Assembly (NCBI GenBank): GCA_902560565.1
Contig: CACEMG010000001.1
Coordinates: 102,194 to 166,193 of the forward strand
Source of the DNA: an uncultured Pelagibacteraceae bacterium
GTDB lineage: Bacteria; Pseudomonadota; Alphaproteobacteria; Pelagibacterales; Pelagibacteraceae
Direction of reading: 5' to 3'
DNA: 64,000 nucleotides
The stretch's first letter is position 1. The number at the start of each line of letters is the position of its first letter. Below, piece after piece: positions 31,575 through 42,172 of this stretch. The notes below the pieces were generated by a model. The model made no database searches and had not been told where the DNA came from. It saw nothing but the letters and a program-made list of their open reading frames with translations. A program made the translations under genes and the position numbers.

Positions 31575-32114
31575 ACAAATTTAAAGTTTTATTATTTCAT
31601 AGAAAATTTTAATTTAAAAGAATTATCAAATATTAAGAAATCTATAAACATTATATTTAGAAACTACCATAACAATGATTATATTGATGACTTAATAAAA
31701 ACTAGAAACTATTGTAAAAAAAAAGGTTTTAAACTGTATCTATCTAACAATATTAATCTAGCGATAAAACTAAGGCTTGATGGTGTTTATTTGCCTTCTT
31801 TTAATAAAAAGCTAGGCTACAAAAACTTTACTTCAAAAAAAAAATTTAAAATTATTGGATCTGCCCATAATATTTCCGAAATAAAAATTAAAGAAAAACA
31901 AAATTGTGAAGAAATATTTTTAAGTCCTATTTTTAAGACTGAAAAACAAAACCAATATTTAGACATTATTAAATTTAACCTTCAAACACTTGCAACAAAT
32001 AAAAAAATTATTGCTCTAGGGGGTATAAATCTTAATAATTTAAAAAGAATAAATCTTACTAAATCTGAAGGTGTGGCTTCAATTACTTGGATAAAAAAAA
32101 ACGGCCTAAAATAA
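31569..32114 (+). CDS. ThiE/TenI-like thiamine-phosphate synthase family protein
   Basis: LRLDGVYLPS, KIIGSAHNISEI, EIFLSPIFKTEKQ, IIALGGINLNNL; diverged but same fold order. Confidence 0.75.
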   Translation: MHTNLKFYYFIENFNLKELSNIKKSINIIFRNYHNNDYIDDLIKTRNYCKKKGFKLYLSNNINLAIKLRLDGVYLPSFNKKLGYKNFTSKKKFKIIGSAHNISEIKIKEKQNCEEIFLSPIFKTEKQNQYLDIIKFNLQTLATNKKIIALGGINLNNLKRINLTKSEGVASITWIKKNGLK

Positions 32115-32129
32115 ATTTTAGGCCGTTTT
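32097..32129. terminator. Bidirectional hairpin terminator between convergent thiE-like and porin genes
   Basis: AAAACGGCCTAAAAT-aaa-TTTTAGGCCGTTTT inverted repeat. Confidence 0.85.
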
Positions 32130-32152
32130 AAATTTTTAAATCTTAGAAATAA

Positions 32153-33208
32153 TTAGAACGCAAAATTAACTGCTAATTCTGTTACTTCATCTGATTCTGC
32201 ATTTGAGTCCCAACCTGGGTTATCAGTATCTGTTTGATAACCTTTGATTGACATTGAACCCATTGTGTATGCAAACTGGATTGATGTAGAAGACATTTCA
32301 ACATCAGTTCCGTTTAAAGACTGATTGTCGTAAGTTTCTTCTAACTCACCCCATGAAAGTGATAAATTTTCATTTACGTTGAACGCAACTGACATTTTTT
32401 CAAATTCAAAGTTACCGTATGCAGTACTTAGAACTTTTGCAGATGTAATAGCTTCACCAGCACCTACAAGACCTCTGTCTAAACCACCCGTTTGGTAACC
32501 AACTGAAACTGGTCCAAATGAGTAATTAGCGTACCATGTAGCTGACATTGCATCATCTTGTCTTGGTCCGTCACCTCTGTCGTTATCAACTTCCTCACCA
32601 AAAGCACCAGCTGTTAACCCACCATAAGATATGTTAATACCAGCTGCTGTTCCTGATCCGTAAGTTGCTGACTGAGCTGAAACAGCACCTTCACCAGTAG
32701 CTGAATCACCTGCTTCTGGAGTGTATCCAAGCATAAATGATACTGAACCACCTGCTAAGTCAAATGATGGAGAAGAGTACATTACAGCGTTTCCGTCTGT
32801 TAATACACCCATACTGTCGATAGCAGTTGTTGTTTTCATACCATCGTGGTTTTCTTCGTAAGCTCTTGGAGTTACATCGTCAAATGCACCACCAACGTTA
32901 CCTAAACCATTACCGATAGTAATTGTTCCCATTCCACCCATTGTCAAAGCAACGTTTGAAGATGAAAGAGCTGAAGTTTCTGTTAAGATCATAGTTGTAG
33001 AAACTGTGAAACCGTTATCTAATTCACCTGAACCAGAAAACGTGATATCATGATTAAAACCATAACCATCATCAGTACTTTTTCCTATTTCCTCAGATGA
33101 ATATGTATAACCAGCATCTCCTGATGCAGTTATTTCACCTGCGAAAGCAGAACCAGCAACTAAAGTTGTACCTAAAGCTGTTAGTCCAATTTTTTTAAAT
33201 GTATTCAT
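32153..33208 (-). CDS. Outer-membrane porin-like beta-barrel
   Basis: Signal peptide MNTFKKIGLTALGTTLVAGSAFA; Gly-rich beta-strand pattern; C-terminal ELAVNFAF. Confidence 0.87.
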   Translation of the reverse strand: MNTFKKIGLTALGTTLVAGSAFAGEITASGDAGYTYSSEEIGKSTDDGYGFNHDITFSGSGELDNGFTVSTTMILTETSALSSSNVALTMGGMGTITIGNGLGNVGGAFDDVTPRAYEENHDGMKTTTAIDSMGVLTDGNAVMYSSPSFDLAGGSVSFMLGYTPEAGDSATGEGAVSAQSATYGSGTAAGINISYGGLTAGAFGEEVDNDRGDGPRQDDAMSATWYANYSFGPVSVGYQTGGLDRGLVGAGEAITSAKVLSTAYGNFEFEKMSVAFNVNENLSLSWGELEETYDNQSLNGTDVEMSSTSIQFAYTMGSMSIKGYQTDTDNPGWDSNAESDEVTELAVNFAF

Positions 33209-33457
33209 AATAAATACTCCTTTTGTTATAAATTATTCATATGAATGACAGCTTTATATAGAATTTATGCTCTTATGTTTATATTTTAGGCTTAAAAATC
33301 GTTAATAAATTAATTTATGTTGCATAAATATCACTTATAAAAACATTGATTTTCGCCATTTTTTCTATTTATGTGTCATTTTGGTGCTTTTTAATAAATT
33401 GAGAAATTTTAAGTGTGTTTTTTTTTATAATATCATTAAAAACTGTAATATTTACTC

Positions 33458-34000
33458 ATGAAAATCAAATATTTTATATCAGCTCTAGCTTTAGTCTCCT
33501 TACTTGTTTTGTCTGCTTGTAAAAATCCCTTTAGATATACTGACGCTCGAGAAATACCTGTAAGTGGAGAAGAAAGAGTAAAAAAAAATATTGAGGAAGG
33601 TAGAGGTGTAACTCTTTTTGGAGGAGAAAAAAAAGGTGGAGTTTTTGATTTTGCGTCTTCAAACGAGGTATGGAGAGCATCAATTGAAGTTTTAGATTTT
33701 GTAAGTTTTACAAATGCCAGTTACTCTGGGGGAATTTTAATTACTGACTGGTTTTCTGGAAATACAAACTCAGAGGAAAATAATCAAAGGGAACTGAAAA
33801 TTACTGTTCGCTTTCTGAGCAATGAAATCAGAGCTGATGGAATAAAAGTAATTATTCATGAGAAACTCTGCAAAGATAAAACAAAGTTAGATTGTAAGAT
33901 AAATAAGATTCAATCAAGTATTGGTAATGATATTAAGCTAGCGATTTTAAAAAAAGCTGCCATCTTAAAAAAAGAGTCTGAAAAAACTAAAAATAATTAA
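33458..34000 (+). CDS. DUF3576-like lipoprotein
   Basis: Lipobox LVLSAC; position before leuS; sequence consistent with this alphaproteobacterial family. Confidence 0.75.
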   Translation: MKIKYFISALALVSLLVLSACKNPFRYTDAREIPVSGEERVKKNIEEGRGVTLFGGEKKGGVFDFASSNEVWRASIEVLDFVSFTNASYSGGILITDWFSGNTNSEENNQRELKITVRFLSNEIRADGIKVIIHEKLCKDKTKLDCKINKIQSSIGNDIKLAILKKAAILKKESEKTKNN

Positions 34001-34020
34001 TTTGGGTTCTTCCTTAAAAA

Positions 34021-36576
34021 ATGGAGAGATATAATTTTAAAAAAATCGAAAAAAAGTGGCAAGATTTTTGGATTAAAAATAAATCATTTAAGACAAAAAT
34101 AGATCATAATTTAAAAAAATTTTATTGTCTTGAAATGTTTCCATATCCATCCGGAAAAATACATATGGGACATGTTAGAAATTACACAATAGGTGACGTC
34201 TTATCTAGATATAAATCTATGCAAGGTTATAATGTCCTTCATCCAATGGGTTGGGACTCATTTGGAATGCCAGCTGAAAATGCAGCGAGAGAAAATTCTT
34301 TACATCCCAAAGATTGGACAAAAAAAAATATTTCAGTCATGAAAAATCAATTAAAAAGTTTAGGTCTTTCAATTGATTGGGATAGGGAGATCTCAACATG
34401 CGATGAGAATTATTACAAACATCAACAATTATTTTTTATAGAAATGTACGAAAAAGGTTTGATTTATAGAAAAGAGAATTACGTAAATTGGGATCCTGTT
34501 GATGGTACTGTTTTAGCTAATGAACAAGTGATTGATGGAAAGGGTTGGCGATCAGGAGCTATAGTTGAGAGAAAAAAATTGAATCAATGGTTTTTCAATA
34601 TCTCAAAGTTTTCTGAAAATCTTTTAGATAGTTTAAATAGTTTAGACAATTGGCCCAGAAAAGTGAAAATCATGCAAACAAATTGGATTGGAAAATCATT
34701 CGGTTGTGAAATAGATTTTAAAGTAAACGGTGACGTGCCAGTTGATAGTATTAAATGTTTCACAACTCGTCCTGATACTTTGTTTGGTTTTTCATTTTTG
34801 GCGGTATCTGTAGATCACCCTATATCAAAATTTTATGAAAAAGATCCAGAGTTCAAGAAATTTAAAAATGAGTGTTCGAAAACAGGAACAACCGAAGAGT
34901 CTATTGCGCAAGGAGAAAAAATTGGTTTTAAAACAAATTTACTTGCAACAAATCCTCTCAATGAAAGTGAAAAAGTGCCAGTTTATTTTGCAAATTTTGT
35001 CTTGATGGACTATGGTTTTGGAGCCGTGTTTGGCTGCCCAGGTCATGATCAAAGAGACTTGGATTTTGCCCTAAAATATAAGTTACCGGTAAAAACTGTT
35101 GTAAGACCGTTCGATGGAAACGATAACTATAAAGTTGAAAAAGAGGCCTTTACAGGCTCAGGTATAATAATCAATTCAAAATTTTTGAATGGAATGAAAG
35201 TTCCTGAGGAATCAATTATTGAAACTATTAAGATAATTGAGGAAAAAAAAATTGGCAAAAAAACAATAAATTTTAGACTAAAAGATTGGGGAGTATCTCG
35301 ACAGAGATATTGGGGATGTCCAATCCCAATGGCTTATGACCAAGATGGAAATGTTCATCCGGTACCGAAAGAACAACTTCCAATTAAATTGCCTGAAAAA
35401 ATAAATTTAAATGCAAAAGGAAATCCACTCAACTATGAAGATGATTGGAGAAAAATTAAAATTAATGGATTAGATTGTTTAAAGGAAACTGATACACTTG
35501 ATACTTTCGTAGACTCTTCCTGGTATTTTCTAAGATTTTGTTCCCCAAATAACCAGCAGTATGGTTTTGATTATGACGCAGTAAAGTACTGGATGCCCGT
35601 TGATCAATACATTGGTGGTGTGGAGCATGCAATATTACATTTGCTTTACTCAAGGTTTTTTATGAGAGCTATAACCTTTAAAAATAAAAATTATTCTCTA
35701 TCAGAACCATTTGAAAGTCTCTTTACACAAGGAATGGTGTGTCATGAAACGTATAAAGATAAAAATAACAATTGGTTAAGTCCAGATGAAATCGATACAA
35801 AAGATGGAAAAAAATTCTTTGTGAAAAATCAGCCTAATAATATCGTTACAGTGGGACCACCAGAATCAATGTCTAAATCAAAAAAAAACACCATAGACCC
35901 AGCAAAAATGATCGAAAATTATGGAGCTGATGCTGTTAGATTATTTATATTATCTGACAGTCCTCCTGAAAAAGATGTTCAATGGTCCGAACAAGGTATG
36001 CTTGCATCATTCAAATTTGTTCAAAAATTTTGGCTGATGAATAATAGAATTAAGAATAAAATTAAGGATTGTAAAGAAAGTGAAAATCAAGAGGGAGATT
36101 TAGATTTACTAAAATTTACAAACCAATTAATTAACAAAATTAATAAAAATCTTGAAAAATTTAATTACAATGTAATCATCGCAAATATGCACGAAACTTA
36201 CAATTTTTTAAATAAAATTTTAGAAAAACAAATTAGTAGAAAAGTTTTAAGTGAAAATTACAAAAATATATTAACGATTATGTCACCAGTTATGCCGCAT
36301 ATAATAAATGAATGTTTTACTGATAATAATTTTGGTATTACGCAAAAATGGCCCTCGGTAAATAAAAAATATCTTGAAGAAGAGACAGTTACAATAGTAA
36401 TTCAAATTAATGGGAAAAAAAAAGGTATTATTGAGACAAAAAAAGATGGGGATGAAGAAACAATTATGGATCTAGTATCAAAAGAAGATAAGATCAATAA
36501 AAATATTAAAAATAAAAAAATAAAAAAAGTTGTTTTTGTTAAGAACAGATTAATAAATATTTTAATAAATGATTAA
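34021..36576 (+). CDS. leuS: Leucyl-tRNA synthetase
   Basis: [29 protein letters not shown]. Confidence 0.98.
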   Translation: MERYNFKKIEKKWQDFWIKNKSFKTKIDHNLKKFYCLEMFPYPSGKIHMGHVRNYTIGDVLSRYKSMQGYNVLHPMGWDSFGMPAENAARENSLHPKDWTKKNISVMKNQLKSLGLSIDWDREISTCDENYYKHQQLFFIEMYEKGLIYRKENYVNWDPVDGTVLANEQVIDGKGWRSGAIVERKKLNQWFFNISKFSENLLDSLNSLDNWPRKVKIMQTNWIGKSFGCEIDFKVNGDVPVDSIKCFTTRPDTLFGFSFLAVSVDHPISKFYEKDPEFKKFKNECSKTGTTEESIAQGEKIGFKTNLLATNPLNESEKVPVYFANFVLMDYGFGAVFGCPGHDQRDLDFALKYKLPVKTVVRPFDGNDNYKVEKEAFTGSGIIINSKFLNGMKVPEESIIETIKIIEEKKIGKKTINFRLKDWGVSRQRYWGCPIPMAYDQDGNVHPVPKEQLPIKLPEKINLNAKGNPLNYEDDWRKIKINGLDCLKETDTLDTFVDSSWYFLRFCSPNNQQYGFDYDAVKYWMPVDQYIGGVEHAILHLLYSRFFMRAITFKNKNYSLSEPFESLFTQGMVCHETYKDKNNNWLSPDEIDTKDGKKFFVKNQPNNIVTVGPPESMSKSKKNTIDPAKMIENYGADAVRLFILSDSPPEKDVQWSEQGMLASFKFVQKFWLMNNRIKNKIKDCKESENQEGDLDLLKFTNQLINKINKNLEKFNYNVIIANMHETYNFLNKILEKQISRKVLSENYKNILTIMSPVMPHIINECFTDNNFGITQKWPSVNKKYLEEETVTIVIQINGKKKGIIETKKDGDEETIMDLVSKEDKINKNIKNKKIKKVVFVKNRLINILIND

Positions 36577-37018
36577 AAAAATTCTTTTTCTTTTCTTTAT
36601 AATTATATTTTTCAATAATTGTGGATACACACCTATATATTCAAAAAAAAATCAAAGCTTTGAAATAGTTGAAATCGAATATTTTGGAGAAAAAAAAGTT
36701 AATAAGATACTGTCTAATAAAATAAAGATTTATAAAAATAATCCTGAAGCCATAAAAAAATTTAATATTTTTATTAACTCTAAATCCACAAAAGCGACAA
36801 TTACAAAAGATAAAAAAGGAAATCCTACACAGTTTTCTATGGGCATATCGATTACTTTGAAAATTAATAATGAGATTGAAAAAACATTTTTAGAAAATAG
36901 CACTTATGATAACAGCGAGGATAAATTTGATTTAAGAAAGTATGAAGACAACTTGATACAAAACATGACCGAAAAAATTTTTTCAGAAATGATTTTATTT
37001 TTACAAACAAATAGTTAA
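36569..37018 (+). CDS. lptE: LPS-assembly lipoprotein LptE-like
   Basis: Lipobox [12 protein letters not shown]; position between leuS and holA. Confidence 0.82.
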   Translation: MIKKILFLFFIIIFFNNCGYTPIYSKKNQSFEIVEIEYFGEKKVNKILSNKIKIYKNNPEAIKKFNIFINSKSTKATITKDKKGNPTQFSMGISITLKINNEIEKTFLENSTYDNSEDKFDLRKYEDNLIQNMTEKIFSEMILFLQTNS

Positions 37019-37020
37019 TT

Positions 37021-38013
37021 GTGATATTAAAACCATATCAATTCTCAAACTTAAAACATGCAAATCTAAACTTCTATTTATTGTACGGTCAAAATGAAGG
37101 GCAAAAATATGAAGTTATTCAAAAAATTTTAGATACAGGATATACTGAAAATATTCATAGATATGAAGAGGATGAAATATTTAATAACTATGACAATTTT
37201 ATAAATGAATTATTAAATAAATCTTTTTTTGAAGATAAAAAAATAATTGTAATTTCAAGAGTTACTGAAAAAATTAATTCATTGATAAATGATGTTAAGG
37301 ATAAAAATATTAAAGACGTAAAAATTATAATTAACTCAAAACCCCTAGATAAAAAATCGAAATTAAGAGCAAATTTTGAAAAAGATAAGGAGTTAGCTTG
37401 TGTTGCTTTTTACCACGATGACAATAACACTTTAGCTAACTCAGCGAGTAAATTTTTTTCTGAAAAAAAAATACCCATTTCTAGAGAAATACTAAATTTG
37501 TTAGTGGAAAGATGTAGAGGAGACAGGATAAATTTAAAAAATGAAATATCAAAAATAGAAAATTTTTTAATAGACAAAAAAACGATATCAGCAGATGAGA
37601 TTTTAAAATTAACAAATCTTGCTGAAAATTATAGTTTTTCTGAATTAGCAGATGCGTGTCTAAGTAAAAATAAAAAAAAAACATTATTAATTATTAATGA
37701 AAATAATTTCACATCCGAAGATTGTGTGACAATAATTAGAATATTTTTAAACAAAGCAAAAAGAATTTTAGTCTTAAAAAAAATGGAAAAAGAAAACATA
37801 TCTGTTGAGGAGTGCTTAACAACTTATAGACCAGCGATATTTTGGAAAGATAAAGAAGTTGTAAGGCAACAAATTAAACATTGGAGTCTTGAAAAAATTC
37901 AGCAATTAATTTTTTCAATAAATGATTTAGAGCTTCTTATAAAAAAAGATAATATAACTTCAGTTAATATATTAAACGATTTCATGCTAAATCAAGTAAG
38001 AATTAGTAATTAG
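37021..38013 (+). CDS. holA: DNA polymerase III delta subunit (GTG start)
   Basis: NFYLLYGQNEGQKYEVIQKIL; position after lptE. Confidence 0.9.
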   Translation: MILKPYQFSNLKHANLNFYLLYGQNEGQKYEVIQKILDTGYTENIHRYEEDEIFNNYDNFINELLNKSFFEDKKIIVISRVTEKINSLINDVKDKNIKDVKIIINSKPLDKKSKLRANFEKDKELACVAFYHDDNNTLANSASKFFSEKKIPISREILNLLVERCRGDRINLKNEISKIENFLIDKKTISADEILKLTNLAENYSFSELADACLSKNKKKTLLIINENNFTSEDCVTIIRIFLNKAKRILVLKKMEKENISVEECLTTYRPAIFWKDKEVVRQQIKHWSLEKIQQLIFSINDLELLIKKDNITSVNILNDFMLNQVRISN

Positions 38014-38851
38014 CTTTAATTACATAAATAAGCTTATTCAACTGATCTAGATCCTTATAGTTGAATGAGATAGTGCCAGAATTATTTTTTTTGTTATTTA
38101 TAGAAACCCTAATTCCTAATTTATTTATTAATATACTCTCTAGCTCCCTCAAATTTGAATCTTTTGAAATTAATTTTATCTTTTTCGGTTTTTTAAATAA
38201 ATTTGCTAAATTCTCAGCTTGCCTTACTGATAATTTTTTTTCAATAATTTTTTTTGCCAGTAAATTTGCATTTTCCAATCCAACTAATACTTTCGCATGA
38301 CCTTGAGTAATTTTTCCCGATTCAATAAAATCAATTACTTCTTTGGGCAAAGATAATAATCTTAAACAATTTGCAATATGAGCTCTACTCTTTCCAATAA
38401 ATTTTCCAACTTTTTCCTGATCATATCCAAAATCGTCCATCAGTTTTTTGTATCCAGCCGCTTCTTCTATGGGGTTTAGATCGCTTCTTTGTACGTTCTC
38501 AACAATTGCAAACTCCAATGCTTTTACATCATCTGCCTCAATTACTACTGCAGGTATTTCATTTAATCCTGCATTTTGTGAAGCTAACCACCTTCTTTCA
38601 CCAGCAACGATTTCATATTTTGCATTAAATTCTTTTGATTTCCTCACAATTATTGGCTGAACTACACCTCTTTCTCTAATAGAATTACTCAGTTCCTCTA
38701 GGCTTTCCTTATTAAATATTCTTCTTGGCTGGAATTTTCCTCTGACTATTTCACTAATAGAGATTTTATTTTTAATAGAAGAATTTTTTGTATCACCAAT
38801 TAAAGAGGAAAGACCTCTCCCTAATCCTTTTTTTTGTTTTACTGTGCTCAG
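38003..38851 (-). CDS. parB: Chromosome-partitioning protein ParB, full length with probable CTG start
   Basis: Same frame upstream of ORF-track start reads (CTG)STVKQKKGLGRGLSSLIGDTKNSSIKNKISISEIVRGKFQPRRIFNKESLEELSNSIRERGVVQPIIVRKSK...; CTG overlaps parA TGA as CTGA. Confidence 0.88.
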   Translation of the reverse strand: MSTVKQKKGLGRGLSSLIGDTKNSSIKNKISISEIVRGKFQPRRIFNKESLEELSNSIRERGVVQPIIVRKSKEFNAKYEIVAGERRWLASQNAGLNEIPAVVIEADDVKALEFAIVENVQRSDLNPIEEAAGYKKLMDDFGYDQEKVGKFIGKSRAHIANCLRLLSLPKEVIDFIESGKITQGHAKVLVGLENANLLAKKIIEKKLSVRQAENLANLFKKPKKIKLISKDSNLRELESILINKLGIRVSINNKKNNSGTISFNYKDLDQLNKLIYVIKANY

Positions 38852-39648
38852 GCTGCGCTCTCCATGATTTTTTCTTGATGCAAAAATTCCTCGGTTAAAC
38901 TAATATATGATTTACTACCTGGACAAGATTTATCATATATTAAAACAGGTATGCCATGAGACGGTGCCTCTGACAGTCTTACATTTCTTGGAATTACTGT
39001 ATTATAAACTTTTTCTTTGAAATAATCTCTTGCTTCTTTTTCAACCTGACTAGAAAGTTTATTTCTTTTATCATACATAGTTAGAATTATACCTCTAATA
39101 GATAGATTTGAATTAAGGTTATCTTTAACCCTATCAATAGTTTTGACTAATTGAGTTAAGCCCTCTAATGCAAAAAACTCAGTCTGCAACGGAACTATTA
39201 AAGAGTTTGAGGCAACTAATGCCATAACCGTTAACAAACTTAACGATGGTGGGCAATCAATAAAAACATGGCTATAATTAAAGCTATTTTCCTTTAAAAA
39301 CATAGATAATTTATCCCTTAAAATGAAGGCTCTGCCATTATCACCTGCGGTTTCCACTTCAAGACCCGAGAGATCAACGTTAGAAGTAACAATATCTAAG
39401 TTATTGATTTGAGTTTTTTGTATAATTTCTGAAATTGTCTTAGTTCCATTTAATGCGTTATAAATACTTTTTTCTGATCCATCTATATTGGAATGCCCTA
39501 ATCCGGTTGTAGCGTTTCCCTGAGGATCAAGATCTATTACCAAAATTTTTTTTTCTAGTTGCGCTAGTCCCGCTGCTAGATTTATTACAGTTGTTGTTTT
39601 CCCAACTCCTCCTTTTTGATTAATCACTGAAATTATTTTAGTTTTCAT
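38848..39648 (-). CDS. parA: Chromosome-partitioning ATPase ParA
   Basis: ISVINQKGGVGKTTTVINLAAGLA; DLDPQGNATTGLG. Confidence 0.98.
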   Translation of the reverse strand: MKTKIISVINQKGGVGKTTTVINLAAGLAQLEKKILVIDLDPQGNATTGLGHSNIDGSEKSIYNALNGTKTISEIIQKTQINNLDIVTSNVDLSGLEVETAGDNGRAFILRDKLSMFLKENSFNYSHVFIDCPPSLSLLTVMALVASNSLIVPLQTEFFALEGLTQLVKTIDRVKDNLNSNLSIRGIILTMYDKRNKLSSQVEKEARDYFKEKVYNTVIPRNVRLSEAPSHGIPVLIYDKSCPGSKSYISLTEEFLHQEKIMESAA

Positions 39649-40280
39649 TTTTTTTTTAAATTACAAATTTGAATTATTTTTGACTCAGAGCTTGTTATAC
39701 TTGTTTTTTCTTTATAATCGAAGCTCCAGTTGGTTAAAGTCTTTTCTAAAACATTCTTTTTATTTTTTCCTAAAAAAATTATTAAACTTCTAAATTTTTT
39801 AAAATTTTTTTTCGCTAGATCTAAAATTATAGGTAAAGGTTTGAATGCTCTTGCAATTATTAAGTCTGTTTCTATATTTTTTTCCTCAAATATATCTTTT
39901 TGAAATACTTCTGCATTCAAGTCTAATTTTTCTTTCACTTCGATAAGAAATTCACATTTTCTAAAACTCTTTTCATAAAGATGAAATTTCATATTAGGTT
40001 TTTTAATTTTCATTATGATTGCGAGAACTATCCCTGGTAATCCAGAACCTGATCCAATATCTGTACAAATATCATAATTTTCATCAATAAATTCAATGGT
40101 TTGCGCACAATCTACAATGTGCCTTTTTCTAATTTGACTCTCTGTTGATTTGCTAATTAAGTTAATTTTGTTGTTTTCTCTTTTCAATAAATCACAGTAA
40201 GCCTCAAACTGTGGAAATGTTTCACGTGAAACATTTAGAGGCTCCAGATTTTTATATTCTAAAATATTCGAATCAATCAA
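39645..40280 (-). CDS. rsmG: 16S rRNA (guanine-N7)-methyltransferase RsmG/GidB
   Basis: [32 protein letters not shown]. Confidence 0.96.
   Translation of the reverse strand: MIDSNILEYKNLEPLNVSRETFPQFEAYCDLLKRENNKINLISKSTESQIRKRHIVDCAQTIEFIDENYDICTDIGSGSGLPGIVLAIIMKIKKPNMKFHLYEKSFRKCEFLIEVKEKLDLNAEVFQKDIFEEKNIETDLIIARAFKPLPIILDLAKKNFKKFRSLIIFLGKNKKNVLEKTLTNWSFDYKEKTSITSSESKIIQICNLKKK
40218..40233. promoter_or_regulatory. parS: parS centromere site
   Basis: Exact 16-bp palindrome TGTTTCACGTGAAACA, within the rsmG 5' coding region. Confidence 0.93.
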
Positions 40281-42148
40281 GCTATCTTCTTAATAGACTT
40301 TCTTTTGATGTGAGACAACAAAATATATACGGCGGCTGGTGTTATTCCATCTATTCTTAAAGCTTGACCCATTGTTTTAGGCCTTATTTTCTTAAATTTA
40401 AACTTGACTTCATTAGAAAGTCCACTCAAGCTGTCATAATTTACACCCTCAGGAATTTTAAGATTCTCGTCTTTCTTAAAAGCTAATATATCTGCCTTTT
40501 GTTTATTCAAATAACCTTTATAATGTGCCATAATTTCAAGCTGCTCGTCTATTTCCTTTGATTTATTTGGTATTTGAGGCCAAATTTCCCTTATTTTTGT
40601 CATTTTAACGTCTTTTTGGCTAAGTATTTGCTCTGCATTTCTCTTTATTCCATCTTTAGCTATATTAACACCATATTTAGCAACTTTTGATGGAGAAATA
40701 TCTAAATTTAACATCATTTTTGACAATTTATCTAAATTTTCAGATTTTTTACGATAAATTTCCATTCTTTGATCATTGATTAAACCTATATTAATGCCTT
40801 TCTGTGTCAGTCTTAAATCAGCATTATCAGCTCTAAGACTTAATCTGTACTCAGCCCTAGATGTGAACATTCTGTATGGTTCGGCAACACCTTTTGTAAC
40901 CAAATCATCTATCATAACACCTATGTAGGCATCTGATCTATCTAAAATAAATGGCTCGCATTTTTTTACAGATTGAGCTGCGTTAATCCCAGCAATAAGA
41001 CCTTGTGCAGCTGCTTCCTCATATCCTGTAGTCCCATTTATCTGTCCAGCAAAATAAAGATTTTTAATTTTTTTTGTCTCCAATGTCAAAAAAAGTTCTC
41101 TTGGATCAACATAATCGTACTCGATTGCATACCCCGGACGTAAAATTTTAACATTTTCTAAACCTGTGATATTACTACATATTTGTGATTGAACTTCAGC
41201 TGGAAGGGATGTTGAAATACCATTTGGGTAAATAGTATTATCGTTTAATCCTTCGGGCTCAAGAAAAATTTGGTGTCTTTGTTTGTCAGAAAACTTAAAA
41301 ACTTTATCTTCGATCGATGGGCAATATCTTGGACCGACACCTTTTATACTACCTGAATACATTGCACTTAAGTTGATATTCTTTAAAATGATTTTGTGCA
41401 CCTTATCATTGGTATAGGTCATCTTGCATGAGACTTGTTTATTAATATTTTTGGTAGTTAAAAATGAAAAGAAGTATGGATCAGAGTCAGCTTTCTGATC
41501 TTCCAAATTCTCATAGTTAATTGACCTACTATCTAGTCTAGGTGGTGTGCCTGTTTTGAGTCTTCCAATCTTAAAATCGTGTTTTTCTAACTGCTCGCTT
41601 AAACCTGTTGTAGGTTTTTCATTGAATCTTCCCGCTGGAGTCTTTTCATCACCAATATGTATAAGACCATTTAAAAATGTCCCTGTGGTAAGTATAAGCT
41701 TACTGCAAGAAATTTTCTTTCCCGACTCTGTTATAAATCCGTTTATGGAGTTTTTATCAAAAATAAACTTAATGACAGGGTCCGAAAAAACGCTTAAATT
41801 ACAATAGTTTAGCAGTTTTTCTTGCATAAATTTTTTATAGAGTGATCTGTCACTCTGGGTTCTTGGACCCCTTACTGCTGGACCTCTGCTTCTATTTAAA
41901 AGTCTAAACTGTATACCTGAATTATCTGCTGCTACTCCCATTACACCATCTAAGGCGTCAATCTCTCTAACTAAATGTCCTTTACCTAATCCACCTATAG
42001 CAGGATTGCACGACATTTCACCTATAGTTTCTATTTTGTGAGTGTATAAAGCTGTATTTACGCCCAACCTTGCAGACGCTGCAGCTGCCTCACAACCTGC
42101 ATGACCACCACCTATTACTACTACATCAAAAAATAAATCTTTTGTCAT
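40277..42148 (-). CDS. mnmG: tRNA uridine-5-carboxymethylaminomethyl modification enzyme MnmG
   Basis: [44 protein letters not shown]. Confidence 0.98.
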   Translation of the reverse strand: MTKDLFFDVVVIGGGHAGCEAAAASARLGVNTALYTHKIETIGEMSCNPAIGGLGKGHLVREIDALDGVMGVAADNSGIQFRLLNRSRGPAVRGPRTQSDRSLYKKFMQEKLLNYCNLSVFSDPVIKFIFDKNSINGFITESGKKISCSKLILTTGTFLNGLIHIGDEKTPAGRFNEKPTTGLSEQLEKHDFKIGRLKTGTPPRLDSRSINYENLEDQKADSDPYFFSFLTTKNINKQVSCKMTYTNDKVHKIILKNINLSAMYSGSIKGVGPRYCPSIEDKVFKFSDKQRHQIFLEPEGLNDNTIYPNGISTSLPAEVQSQICSNITGLENVKILRPGYAIEYDYVDPRELFLTLETKKIKNLYFAGQINGTTGYEEAAAQGLIAGINAAQSVKKCEPFILDRSDAYIGVMIDDLVTKGVAEPYRMFTSRAEYRLSLRADNADLRLTQKGINIGLINDQRMEIYRKKSENLDKLSKMMLNLDISPSKVAKYGVNIAKDGIKRNAEQILSQKDVKMTKIREIWPQIPNKSKEIDEQLEIMAHYKGYLNKQKADILAFKKDENLKIPEGVNYDSLSGLSNEVKFKFKKIRPKTMGQALRIDGITPAAVYILLSHIKRKSIKKIA

Positions 42149-42172
42149 AACAAAAATATAGTTATTTTTTTA

